Positions 44,792 to 52,390 of a stretch of 64,000 nucleotides of DNA are shown piece by piece. The stretch lies in the NCBI RefSeq assembly GCF_014174375.1, contig NZ_JABEQE010000002.1, forward strand, positions 310,001-374,000. Direction: 5' to 3'. Below the pieces are notes generated by a model, which saw only the letters and a list, made by a program, of their open reading frames with translations, was not told the DNA's origin and ran no database searches. This DNA comes from Gluconacetobacter asukensis (GTDB taxonomy: Bacteria > Pseudomonadota > Alphaproteobacteria > Acetobacterales > Acetobacteraceae). Every line of letters begins with the position of its first letter. The first letter of the stretch is position 1. The translations under genes were made by a program, and so were the position numbers.

Positions 44792-45403
44792 GTGGCACGT
44801 TCCGCGGCCTCAAGCATCCGCCGGGTGGCGTCTCTCCTGACGCCGCTCGCGCTGGCCTTGCCCGTGATGGTAATGGCCGCGCCGGGCGCGCGGGCCGTGG
44901 GCATGCCTCAGCTGGATTTCTCCAACCCCCTCGTCATCGGCCAGGTGGTCTGGGGCGCCGTGATCTTCCTGGTGCTGTACCTGCTGCTCAGCCGGTCGGC
45001 GCTGCCGAAGGTCGAAGCGGTGCTGACCAGCCGCCGCCAGACGATCGACAACGATCTGGATATCGCCCGTCGCGCCAAGGCCGAAGCCGACAGCGCGGTG
45101 GACGAACTGCACCTGGCCCGTCGCAGCGCGATGGCCGAGGCCCAGGCGAATGTCGACAAGGTGATCGAGGACGCGCGCCTCGCCGCCCTGCGGCAGACCC
45201 AGGACATGAACGCCCGCCTGGCCACCGAGATTCACGAGGCGGAAACCCGCGTTGCGGCCGCCCGGACGGCGGCCCTCGGGTCGCTGCGCCAGATCGCGGA
45301 CGAGACAGCGCAGGTGCTGGTGCGCCAGGTGACTGGTACGTCGGTGCCCGCCGATGTGGTGGCCCGGACGGTCGATCACGCCGCCACGGCGCGCGGCCTC
45401 TGA
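44792..45403 (+). CDS. atpF': ATP synthase Fo subunit b'
   Basis: A 203-residue stalk subunit. One membrane segment (about 52-70, VIGQVVWGAVIFLVLYLLLS) is preceded by a signal-like hydrophobic N-terminus (about 12-34). A long charged coiled coil follows. GTG start. Paired b and b' genes are typical of alphaproteobacteria and photosynthetic bacteria. Confidence 0.92.
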   Translation: MARSAASSIRRVASLLTPLALALPVMVMAAPGARAVGMPQLDFSNPLVIGQVVWGAVIFLVLYLLLSRSALPKVEAVLTSRRQTIDNDLDIARRAKAEADSAVDELHLARRSAMAEAQANVDKVIEDARLAALRQTQDMNARLATEIHEAETRVAAARTAALGSLRQIADETAQVLVRQVTGTSVPADVVARTVDHAATARGL

Positions 45404-45434
45404 TCGCGACACAGTAAGGAACAGGTTCAAGACC

Positions 45435-45929
45435 ATGCTGCACGAACCCCGTTTCTGGACGGCCGTCGCCTTCTTCCTTTTCTTCGTCCTGTTCGGCAGG
45501 AAGATCTGGGCACCGCTGGCCACCGCCCTCGACGCGCGGGCCGAGCGCATCCGCGCCGACCTCGACGAGGCCGCGCGCCTGCGTCGCGAGGCCGAGCAGA
45601 TGCTCGAGGATGCCACGCGCGAGCGTGAGACCGCGCTGGCCGAGGCCCGCGCCCTGGTCGAGCATTCGCTGGCCGAAGCCAGCCGGATTGCCGAGGATGC
45701 GCGGCGCGAGGCCGAAGCCGTGGCCGCCCGGCGCGAGCAGATGGCACGCGACCGTATCGCCGCCTCCGAGCGCAGCGCGGTGCGCGAGGTCCGCCAGGTT
45801 GCGATCGACGTGGCGGTCCAGGCCACGCGCGACGCGCTGGCCCTGGCACTGCCGGCCGAGACCGGGCAGCAGATCGTCGACCGTTCGATCGCCGACCTGC
45901 CGGCCGCCCTGTCGCATCGCGCCGCCTGA
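45435..45929 (+). CDS. atpF: ATP synthase Fo subunit b
   Basis: A 164-residue stalk subunit. A short N-terminal membrane helix (FWTAVAFFLFFVLFGRKIW, about 7-25) is followed by an Ala/Arg/Glu-rich coiled coil. The ATG at 45435 gives the standard length. It ends the Fo operon; no F1 gene is within the window, as expected for the split operons of this class. Confidence 0.93.
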   Translation: MLHEPRFWTAVAFFLFFVLFGRKIWAPLATALDARAERIRADLDEAARLRREAEQMLEDATRERETALAEARALVEHSLAEASRIAEDARREAEAVAARREQMARDRIAASERSAVREVRQVAIDVAVQATRDALALALPAETGQQIVDRSIADLPAALSHRAA

Positions 45930-45991
45930 GCAGGACCGGTTTACTGGCCGCGCCCTCCAATCCTGACCGTTCCGAACCGCTCCTGTCCATT

Positions 45992-46699
45992 GTGGCGGCG
46001 GTTCTGAACGAGGTGGAAAATATCCGTCCGGTCTGTGTCGAACTGGCCGAGGCCGCGCGCGCACTCCCTCCCTGCGAAATCATATTCGTCGATGACGGCA
46101 GCACCGACGGCACGGTCGAGGCCCTGCTCGCGGCCCGGGCCGAAGGGGTGTTGCCGGATTTGCGTATCCTCAGCCACGATCGTCGGCTCGGCAAATCCGC
46201 GGCGGTGCGCACCGGGGTCGAGGCCGCGCGCGGCCAGTGGGTCGCCACCCTCGATGGTGACGGGCAGGACGATCCCATGGAAATCGTCCGCATGCTGGAC
46301 CTGGCGCTGAAGGCTCCGGGGCCAGCGCCTCTGGTGGTCGGCGTCCGCCTGCGCCGGCAGGACAGGCTGTCGCGTCGCCTGGCGACACGCTTTGCCAATG
46401 GATTGCGTCGGCGTCTGCTGCGGGACGGGTGCCCCGATACCGGCGCGCCGCTGAAACTGTTCCGGCGCGCGGACTTCCTGCGCCTGCCGCAATTCGAGGG
46501 CGTGCATCGCTTTCTGCCGGCCCTGTTCGGTCATTACGGCACACCGCTGCTCTGCCAGCCGGTTCGCCACCGCAACCGGCTGCACGGATCGTCGAAATAC
46601 ACCAATCTGAATCGCGCGGTGGTCGGAATCCGGGATCTGCTCGGCGTGATATGGCTGATCAACCGCACGCGGTTGCCGCGCCAGGTCACCGAACGGTAA
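45992..46699 (+). CDS. Family 2 glycosyltransferase (dolichol-phosphate mannosyltransferase-like)
   Basis: A 235-residue GT-A glycosyltransferase. VLNEVENIRPV opens the fold, EIIFVDDGSTDGT carries the nucleotide-binding Asp, and VATLDGDGQDDP carries the metal-binding DxD-like motif. There is a C-terminal RTRLPRQ tail but no clear membrane anchor. It probably charges a polyprenyl phosphate with a sugar. The first available start is GTG 45992; the homologous strand begins a few residues upstream, so a non-standard start is possible. The TAA stop is also the left target duplication of the adjacent MITE. Confidence 0.82.
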   Translation: MAAVLNEVENIRPVCVELAEAARALPPCEIIFVDDGSTDGTVEALLAARAEGVLPDLRILSHDRRLGKSAAVRTGVEAARGQWVATLDGDGQDDPMEIVRMLDLALKAPGPAPLVVGVRLRRQDRLSRRLATRFANGLRRRLLRDGCPDTGAPLKLFRRADFLRLPQFEGVHRFLPALFGHYGTPLLCQPVRHRNRLHGSSKYTNLNRAVVGIRDLLGVIWLINRTRLPRQVTER

Positions 46700-46820
46700 G
46701 AACCTGTTTCAACAGGTCCGCCGGCGGTAGCCTGACGGCACCTTCCTGTGCTCCGATGCGCGAAAGCCCCCGTCAGACGCATGGTTCGCGCTCACCATAA
46801 GGGGCTTTTGAAACAGGCTC
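46700..46820. mobile_element. 121-bp MITE-like element with TAA target duplication
   Basis: The ends are GAACCTGTTTCAA and TTGAAACAGGCTC, 13-base inverted repeats with one mismatch. TAA flanks both sides (46697-46699 and 46821-46823). A second inverted repeat, CTGACGG/CCGTCAG, lies inside. There is no coding frame. End sequence and TNA duplication suggest mobilisation by an IS5-family (IS1031-type) transposase. Confidence 0.75.
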
Positions 46821-46825
46821 TAATC

Positions 46826-46853
46826 GGTGCCGTGACCGGCGCGGTCCGGCACC
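46826..46853. terminator. Strong hairpin after the MITE
   Basis: GGTGCCG and GACC pair with GGTC and CGGCACC around a 5-base loop, leaving one bulged T. There is no T-run, so it is a structural block or a weak terminator at most. Confidence 0.4.
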
Positions 46854-46902
46854 CTCGACCGGGCACTACCCTGTCCCGATCCTTCCCGAGGAGACGTGCC
46901 GG

Positions 46903-48561
46903 ATGACACGGCTGACCGTGCGTCATTATCTTCTGCTCGCTCTGGGCGCCTTCCTGCTTCTGCTTCCCGGGCGGGCAAGCCTGCCGCCCCTGGACCGTGA
47001 CGAGCCCCGTTATATGGAAGCCAGCGCGCAGATGCTGCGCAGCGGCGATTTCATCGATGTCCGTTTCCAGGACAAGCCGCGCTATCTGCAACCCGCTGGA
47101 ATCTACTGGCTGGAGGCCGCCTCGGTGGCCGCCACCGGCACGCTGGAACAGCGCGCGGTCTGGGCCTACCGCATTCCCTCCCTGTTGGCGGCCACCGCCT
47201 CGGTGGTGCTGACGGCATGGATCGGCGCCACCTTGTTCGGCCCGGTCAGCGGGCTGCTGGCGGCTTCCCTGCTGGCGGTGTCAGTCCTGATGACGGCCGA
47301 GGGCCGCATGGCCACCATCGACAGCACCCTGCTGCTGACGGTGCTGCTGGCCGAAGCCGGCCTGCTGCGTGCCTATCTGGATCGCGAACGCGAACGGGAC
47401 ACGCCCGTTTCGGCGGCCCTGCTCTATTGGGCGGCATTGGGGGCGGGCCTGATGCTGAAGGGCCCCGTGGTCCTGATCCCCGGTTTCGGTACGCCGCTGG
47501 CCCTGGCGCTGGTGGAGCGGCGCATCGACTGGTGGCGCCGGCTGCGGCCCGCGTGGGGATGGCTGGTGATGCTGGCGATCGTCCTGCCCTGGTGCATCGC
47601 GATCGGTGTGGTCAGCCATGGCGATTTCTTCTCGCGCGCCGTCGGCACCAACTTCCTCGGCAAGGTTGCCAGCGGGCAGCAGGCACATGGCCTGCCGCCG
47701 GGTTATCATCTGGCGGTCTTCGCCCTGGCCTTCTGGCCGGGGTCCATCTTCGCGGCGATGGCGCTGCCCTTCATCTGGGCCCGGCGCCATGCGCCGCCGG
47801 TGCGGTTCCTGCTCTGCTGGATCGTGCCGCACTGGCTGGTGTTCGAGGCGATCGCGACCAAGCTGCCTCACTACGTTCTGCCCACCTACCCGGCGATCGC
47901 CCTGCTCGTGGCGGCGGCCATCCTGACGACGCAAGACCGCTGGCACTGGCCCGCGTCGCGCCTCGCGCGCGCGGGGCTGGCGCTGTACGGCGCGCTGTGG
48001 CTGGCGGTTGGCGTCGCCCTGTCCGTCGCCGGGCCGGTGCTGCTCTGGCGGCTGGAACATGGCGTCGTGCCGGCCTCGCTGCTGGTGCCCGTGGGCGCAT
48101 TGCCGCTGCTGGCAGTCGCCTCCTGGCTCCTGTTCCGTGGTCGGGCCCTGCAGGCCGCCATGTCGGCGGTGGCGGCGGCGACCATCATCCATGTCGGCCT
48201 GTTCCTGACCGTGATTCCGGCCTTGAAGACAATCTGGCTCAGCCCCCGCCTGGCGGCCCTGGTCGACGATTACCGGCCATGCCCCGATACGCTGGTCGTC
48301 TCGCCCTCATTCTCCGAGCCCAGCCTGGTTTTCCTCGTGGGGCAGAACACCGTCCTGGTCGGCCCCAGGGAGGCGGCGGACGTGCTGCGCGACAACCGGG
48401 CCTGCGGCCTGGCACTGGTGGACCGGAAGGACGAACCGGCATTCCGCGACCGCCTTCACGCGGATGGGCTGGATGTGATCGAATTCGGCCGGGTGGCCGG
48501 GTTGAATTATTCGACGGGAAAGCATCTTGATATCGGCCTGTTCGGCCCGACGCCGCCGTGA
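46903..48561 (+). CDS. ArnT-like membrane glycosyltransferase
   Basis: A 552-residue GT-C fold enzyme with about a dozen membrane segments. The first periplasmic loop has LDRDEPRYMEASAQML, with the catalytic Asp-Glu of the PMT/ArnT family, and FQDKPRYLQPAGIYWLEA. It uses polyprenyl-phosphate sugars as donors and in ArnT modifies lipid A. The GT2 gene just upstream could make such a donor, so the pair may act together on envelope glycans. Repeat copy 7 follows 9 bases later. Confidence 0.85.
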   Translation: MTRLTVRHYLLLALGAFLLLLPGRASLPPLDRDEPRYMEASAQMLRSGDFIDVRFQDKPRYLQPAGIYWLEAASVAATGTLEQRAVWAYRIPSLLAATASVVLTAWIGATLFGPVSGLLAASLLAVSVLMTAEGRMATIDSTLLLTVLLAEAGLLRAYLDRERERDTPVSAALLYWAALGAGLMLKGPVVLIPGFGTPLALALVERRIDWWRRLRPAWGWLVMLAIVLPWCIAIGVVSHGDFFSRAVGTNFLGKVASGQQAHGLPPGYHLAVFALAFWPGSIFAAMALPFIWARRHAPPVRFLLCWIVPHWLVFEAIATKLPHYVLPTYPAIALLVAAAILTTQDRWHWPASRLARAGLALYGALWLAVGVALSVAGPVLLWRLEHGVVPASLLVPVGALPLLAVASWLLFRGRALQAAMSAVAAATIIHVGLFLTVIPALKTIWLSPRLAALVDDYRPCPDTLVVSPSFSEPSLVFLVGQNTVLVGPREAADVLRDNRACGLALVDRKDEPAFRDRLHADGLDVIEFGRVAGLNYSTGKHLDIGLFGPTPP

Positions 48562-48570
48562 AGGAAGAAT

Positions 48571-48690
48571 GTTCTTTTTTGAAAAAAAGAACCAAAAAAC
48601 TTTGATTCGTTCAGGAGCCTTGTGCTTGCGACAGAAGATGTCCCTGAACGGATAAAAGTCTTTTTGCTTCTTTTTCTTCAGAAAAAGAAG
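48571..48690 (+). repeat. Dispersed nested-palindrome repeat, copy 7 (plus orientation)
   Basis: It starts GTTCTTTTTTGAAAAAAAGA and ends in the CTTCTTTTTCTTCAGAAAAA palindrome. The core is GTTCAGGAGCCTTGTGCTTG then CGACAGAAGATGTCCCTGAA. It lies between two plus-strand genes, 9 bases past the ArnT-like stop and 19 bases before the ThiY-like start. Confidence 0.9.
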
Positions 48691-48709
48691 AAAGAGAGAA
48701 CCAACGTAC

Positions 48710-49666
48710 ATGCCCTCCCTGTCCCGCCTGCTGATGATGGTGCCGCTTCTGTTCCTCAGCCTGCCGGCGGCACGGGCCGACGCGCCGGAAACGGTGACGG
48801 TGATCCTCGACTGGTTCCTCAATGCCGATCACGCGGCCCTGCTGGCTGCCGATTATAGCGGCGCCTTCCGCCGGCACGGGCTACAGGTGCGCCTGATCGC
48901 ACCGTCCGACCCCGGATCGCCGGCGCGGCTGGTGGCGGCGGGCCAGGCCGATCTCGCGGTCTCGTACGAAACCCAGCTCGGCATGCTGGCCGACCAGGGC
49001 ATTCCGCTGGTCCGGGTCGGTACGCTCATCGACACGCCGCTGGATACGCTGATCGCGGCCCCCGGCCTGACATCATTGAAAGACCTGAAGGGCAAGACGA
49101 TCGGGATCTCGATGGCCGGGGTCGATGACGCGGTGCTGGCGGCGATGCTGGGGTCGGTCGGCCTGTCGCTGTCCGACGTGCGACAGGTCAACGTCAATTT
49201 CCAGCTTGAACAGGCCCTGATGTCGCATTCGGTCGACGCGGTGATCGGCGCCACCCGGACCTATGAACTGATCGACCTGCGACAGAAGGGGTTCGCTCCG
49301 GTCGCCTTCTACCCCGAGGAACATGGCGTTCCGCTGAATGACGAGCTGATTTTCCTGGCCCCGCGCGATCATGCCCGTGACGGGAAGATCGTCCGGTTCA
49401 TGCAGGCGCTGGAGGAAGGCACCAACGCCCTGCTGAACCACCCGGACGAGATCCAGGCGCAGGCGGTGCATGATCATCCGGAGCTGGACACACCCCTCAA
49501 CCGCGCCGCCTGGACGGCGACGCTGCCGCGCGTCTGCAAGCAGCCGGCCCTGCTCGACGGGCGGCGCTATCGGACGTTCATGGATTTCCTGCGCGCCCAG
49601 GGCGTGGTGCATCGCACGCTGGACCTGTCCACCTACGCCATGGACCCGACCGACAGCACGCCATAA
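48710..49666 (+). CDS. thiY: ABC transporter substrate-binding protein, ThiY/NMT1-like
   Basis: A 318-residue periplasmic binding protein with a signal peptide (about 1-23, ending PAARA). The NMT1 fold is seen in VTVILDWFLNADHAALLAA, DLAVSYETQLGMLADQGIPL and LKGKTIGISMAGVDDAVL. ThiY binds N-formyl-4-amino-5-aminomethyl-2-methylpyrimidine for thiamine salvage. No permease or ATPase gene is beside it and no TPP riboswitch was recognised, so its ligand is inferred only from the family. Its start region directly follows repeat copy 7. Confidence 0.83.
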   Translation: MPSLSRLLMMVPLLFLSLPAARADAPETVTVILDWFLNADHAALLAADYSGAFRRHGLQVRLIAPSDPGSPARLVAAGQADLAVSYETQLGMLADQGIPLVRVGTLIDTPLDTLIAAPGLTSLKDLKGKTIGISMAGVDDAVLAAMLGSVGLSLSDVRQVNVNFQLEQALMSHSVDAVIGATRTYELIDLRQKGFAPVAFYPEEHGVPLNDELIFLAPRDHARDGKIVRFMQALEEGTNALLNHPDEIQAQAVHDHPELDTPLNRAAWTATLPRVCKQPALLDGRRYRTFMDFLRAQGVVHRTLDLSTYAMDPTDSTP

Positions 49667-49793
49667 CAACGGGCGGCCCGAGCAAATCCGGGGAGCGTGC
49701 GGCGGTTTCTCGTCAGGGGACGGCCCGCCCCAAGGACAGAGCCAGCCGGGGGGCCGCTCATCCAGGGCTGGGCGTGCGGCGTCGAGGATGACG

Positions 49794-49836
49794 CCGGATG
49801 GATGGACAACCATCCGGATCCGGCACAGGCCGGATC
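49794..49836. repeat. Two adjacent perfect hairpins
   Basis: CCGGATGG/CCATCCGG (49794-49817) is immediately followed by GATCCGGC/GCCGGATC with a 4-base loop (49817-49836). They lie past the stop of the small minus-strand gene and past thiY. There is no T-run; they may stabilise or end the transcripts. Confidence 0.5.
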
Positions 49837-49909
49837 ATATGCCCGCCATCAGGCAGGCATGCAGGCCACGGTGCGGGTCACAAAGGGACCGGCCGCCGTG
49901 GCCGCCGCA

Positions 49910-50041
49910 TCAGGCGACGCGGTCGGCGACGGCGGTGGCCACCATCAGCATGGCAACGATCGGCAGAAACGCGACCAGCGGCAGGAACGACGCGACGTTC
50001 ATCGAGCTGGCGACGAGGTTACCTATTTCCTGAATAAACAT
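49910..50041 (-). CDS. Small hydrophobic protein, 43 residues
   Basis: The minus strand encodes MFIQEIGNLVASSMNVASFL and then a hydrophobic run ending ATAVADRVA. Residues 14-39 form one likely membrane helix. AGGA lies 9 bases before the ATG. The plus-strand frame over the same DNA is His/Gln/Arg-rich and looks like a shadow. I do not recognise a family. The clean ribosome-binding site, single helix and lack of any other gene in the region support it as real. Confidence 0.5.
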   Translation of the reverse strand: MFIQEIGNLVASSMNVASFLPLVAFLPIVAMLMVATAVADRVA

Positions 50042-50362
50042 TATCCGAAATCCTATGGGTTGGTGTTGGGGCGGAACCAACACCGAAATTCGGCCGCTCG
50101 CAATACAAAAGAAGATGAGACCAGATGGCTAAAAAACGCATAGTAACCGAACGATGAATATTCTGTTCACTTCGTAAACAGTGCGCTGTTTATTTCGGTG
50201 GGTCAGAAAAACGAATCGGGTCAATTTTGGTGATTTTTTGTGCGGGGCACGTACGGGCAGCCAGGGAGTCCGACAAATAAGGCTACAAAATAGGCAATTT
50301 GCCTATTTTGTAGCCTGTCGCATTTTTAATGAGGAAATCGGGCTGCTGTCAGGCCGGGGTAT
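50042..50362. other. AT-richer intergenic region with a perfect 16-bp palindromic hairpin
   Basis: This 321-base region has lower GC than its surroundings and no convincing gene. It probably holds the promoter of the small minus-strand gene near 50042-50100. The main feature is the hairpin at 50280-50316 (listed separately). Confidence 0.5.
50280..50316. terminator. Perfect 16-bp stem-loop, possible bidirectional terminator
   Basis: AGGCTACAAAATAGGC and GCCTATTTTGTAGCCT pair perfectly around a 5-base loop. On the minus strand it lies 47 bases beyond the DUF2721 stop and is followed by TTATTTGT; on the plus strand ATTTTTAATG follows at a distance. It could end the DUF2721 transcript. Confidence 0.6.
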
Positions 50363-50851
50363 TCAGCCTTTCGGATGGGCGGATCGTGCCCACGATGTGG
50401 TCATGCGCAGGCCGTGCCAGGCAAGCAGGCTGTCGCACAGGAACGAGGCCAGCGCCCCGACGGTGCAGACCAGCGCCATGCCGAACATCACCACCAGCCA
50501 CGACGCCACCGAGGAATCCCGCAGACTGCCCAGAAACAGCACGAAGGCAGCGCCGCAGGTCGACGCGCCGCCGACGGCCCCCAGCAGGATCGATGCATCC
50601 AGCAGCAGGGTGCGCCGGTGCAGATGCCGGATATGCTGGCGCAGATGGCGGCGCCCCGTCGGCGCCTTTGTCGTCTCCAGCGTTTCGTTGGCCTTTTCGA
50701 TATGGTCCGACACCCGGGCCAGCCGGGTATTGAACAGGTTCAGCAGCGTTCCGATTCCGGACAGCATGAAGATCGGCGTCAGCGCGGTCTGGATCAGGTG
50801 GGCGACGCTGTCGATCGGTTCGTCGGGCAGGATTCCGGGGAAGGGGGACAC
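50363..50851 (-). CDS. DUF2721 membrane protein
   Basis: A 162-residue protein with three hydrophobic segments (about 20-40, 83-107 and 115-140). The N-terminal block HLIQTALTPIFMLSGIGTLL, then RLARVSDHI, is characteristic of DUF2721. The short cytoplasmic helix region is rich in His and Arg. GTG start with AGGAG upstream. Function unknown; a small number of family members lie beside purU-type genes by chance. Confidence 0.82.
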   Translation of the reverse strand: MSPFPGILPDEPIDSVAHLIQTALTPIFMLSGIGTLLNLFNTRLARVSDHIEKANETLETTKAPTGRRHLRQHIRHLHRRTLLLDASILLGAVGGASTCGAAFVLFLGSLRDSSVASWLVVMFGMALVCTVGALASFLCDSLLAWHGLRMTTSWARSAHPKG

Positions 50852-51002
50852 GGAGACTCCTTTTACTCTGCTTCTGCGCCTGTGGTCGGGGGCGGACGGC
50901 GGGGGACAATGCGTGTTGAAACCGGTCGGGGCGCCGGATGCAACCGAAACCGCTTGCCCGGGGCTGCCGGACGCGCCAGCCTCGCTGCCGGGAGAAAGGC
51001 CG

Positions 51003-51266
51003 ATGTCTCATAATTACGCAACACCCATGACGCCGGAACGACGCCTGGCCCGCCTGCTGTCGCGCATCCCCGAGGATCGGATGGTGCGTATCGAGCGCCT
51101 GCCGGGCGCAGCGGGGGCCCCGCGCTGGCGCGCCGCGATCGGCGAGGCGGGCAGCACCGACTGCCCGGCAGAGCAATGGAGCGCACCGTTCGATACGATG
51201 GCCGATGCGCTCGATGCCGCGTGGAAAGCGGTGCGCCCCCCGGCGGACCGCAGCCGGGGGGCTTGA
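51003..51266 (+). CDS. Small conserved-looking hypothetical protein
   Basis: An 87-residue soluble protein. GGAGAAAGG precedes the ATG at 51003. The content is a basic, Arg/Leu-rich helix (RRLARLLSRIPEDRMVRIE) followed by an Ala/Trp-containing segment, APFDTMADALDAAWKAVRPP. I do not recognise it. It may be a small domain found upstream of purU in this family of bacteria. Confidence 0.6.
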   Translation: MSHNYATPMTPERRLARLLSRIPEDRMVRIERLPGAAGAPRWRAAIGEAGSTDCPAEQWSAPFDTMADALDAAWKAVRPPADRSRGA

Positions 51267-51335
51267 GTTCCGGCAGGCGACGCCTATGGTATCGCGCGTG
51301 AGTTTTTCGGAGCGGCTGTTCGTGGATTGTCCGGC

Positions 51336-52217
51336 ATGACGGATCATGGGGGGCAGGAATCGGCGACCTGGACATTGACCTTGTCCTGCCCCAACCGGCC
51401 GGGCATCGTGGCGGCCGTCGCTACCACCCTGTATGAAGCCGACGGCAATATCATCGAAGCCCAGCAGTTCGATGATACCGAAACCGGCGTGTTCTTCATG
51501 CGTGTCGTCTTCACCGGCCGGGCCGATGCCGAGCGCACCGAATGGCTGCGGGCGCGGCTGGATGCCGTGGCATCGCGTTTCCGCATGAACTGGACGCTGC
51601 ATGACCGCGCGGTGCGCCGCCGGGTCCTGCTGATGGTCTCGAAATTCGACCATTGCCTCGTGGACCTGCTCTATCGCTGGCGGATCGGCGAACTGCCCAT
51701 GCTTCCAACTGCAATCGTTGCGAATCACCCGCGCGAGACCTATGCCCATATCGACATGGGCGACATTCCCTTCCACTATCTGCCGGTCACGCGCGACAAC
51801 AAGGCAGAACAGGAAGAAGAATTGTGGAGCCTGGTGCAGCGGACCAATTCGGAACTGGTGGTACTGGCCCGCTACATGCAGGTGCTGTCGGATTCGCTGT
51901 CCGCCCGGCTGTCAGGGCAGTGCATCAATATTCACCATTCTTTCCTGCCGGGCTTCAAGGGCGCGCGCCCCTATCATCAGGCGCATGCGCGCGGGGTAAA
52001 ACTGATCGGCGCCACGGCACATTATGTGACGGCGGACCTCGATGAAGGGCCGATCATCGAACAGGATGTCGAACGTGTCAGCCACAGCGATACGCCCGAT
52101 GACCTGGTGCGCAAGGGGCGGGATATCGAACGGCGGGTCCTCTCGCGCGCCGTGCGCTGCCACCTGGACGACCGGGTGATCCTGAATGGTACCAAGACGG
52201 TTGTGTTCGGAGACTGA
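51336..52217 (+). CDS. purU: Formyltetrahydrofolate deformylase
   Basis: A 293-residue enzyme that releases formate from 10-formyltetrahydrofolate, balancing one-carbon units. An N-terminal ACT domain ([20 protein letters not shown], about 13-32) precedes the formyltransferase domain. The catalytic blocks are [40 protein letters not shown] and [16 protein letters not shown] (Asn, His, Asp triad). The ATG at 51336 was chosen; a TTG at 51327 is also possible. Confidence 0.93.
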   Translation: MTDHGGQESATWTLTLSCPNRPGIVAAVATTLYEADGNIIEAQQFDDTETGVFFMRVVFTGRADAERTEWLRARLDAVASRFRMNWTLHDRAVRRRVLLMVSKFDHCLVDLLYRWRIGELPMLPTAIVANHPRETYAHIDMGDIPFHYLPVTRDNKAEQEEELWSLVQRTNSELVVLARYMQVLSDSLSARLSGQCINIHHSFLPGFKGARPYHQAHARGVKLIGATAHYVTADLDEGPIIEQDVERVSHSDTPDDLVRKGRDIERRVLSRAVRCHLDDRVILNGTKTVVFGD

Positions 52218-52390
52218 TCGCATTTCCACCGTAGATTGGTAGGCAAACGATATATTTTCTTAATATTTTTTTGTTGTGGTTTTCGGGTTCGATTGCCGCG
52301 ACACGGTGCGGAAGGCATTGGGGCATGCACGTACGATTTGGGTTTTGTAATTGTTTCTCGACAGAGATCTGAATCGGGTGACTGGCCGTG

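Noticed and set aside
48571-48709. TPP riboswitch upstream of the ThiY-like gene
   Set aside because: The leader is occupied by a repeat copy, and the conserved thi-box sequence is absent.
49697-50143. Plus-strand frame of 148 codons after the ThiY-like gene
   Set aside because: The composition is His/Gln/Arg/Gly-rich without a domain pattern, and it opposes a hydrophobic small protein with a good ribosome-binding site.
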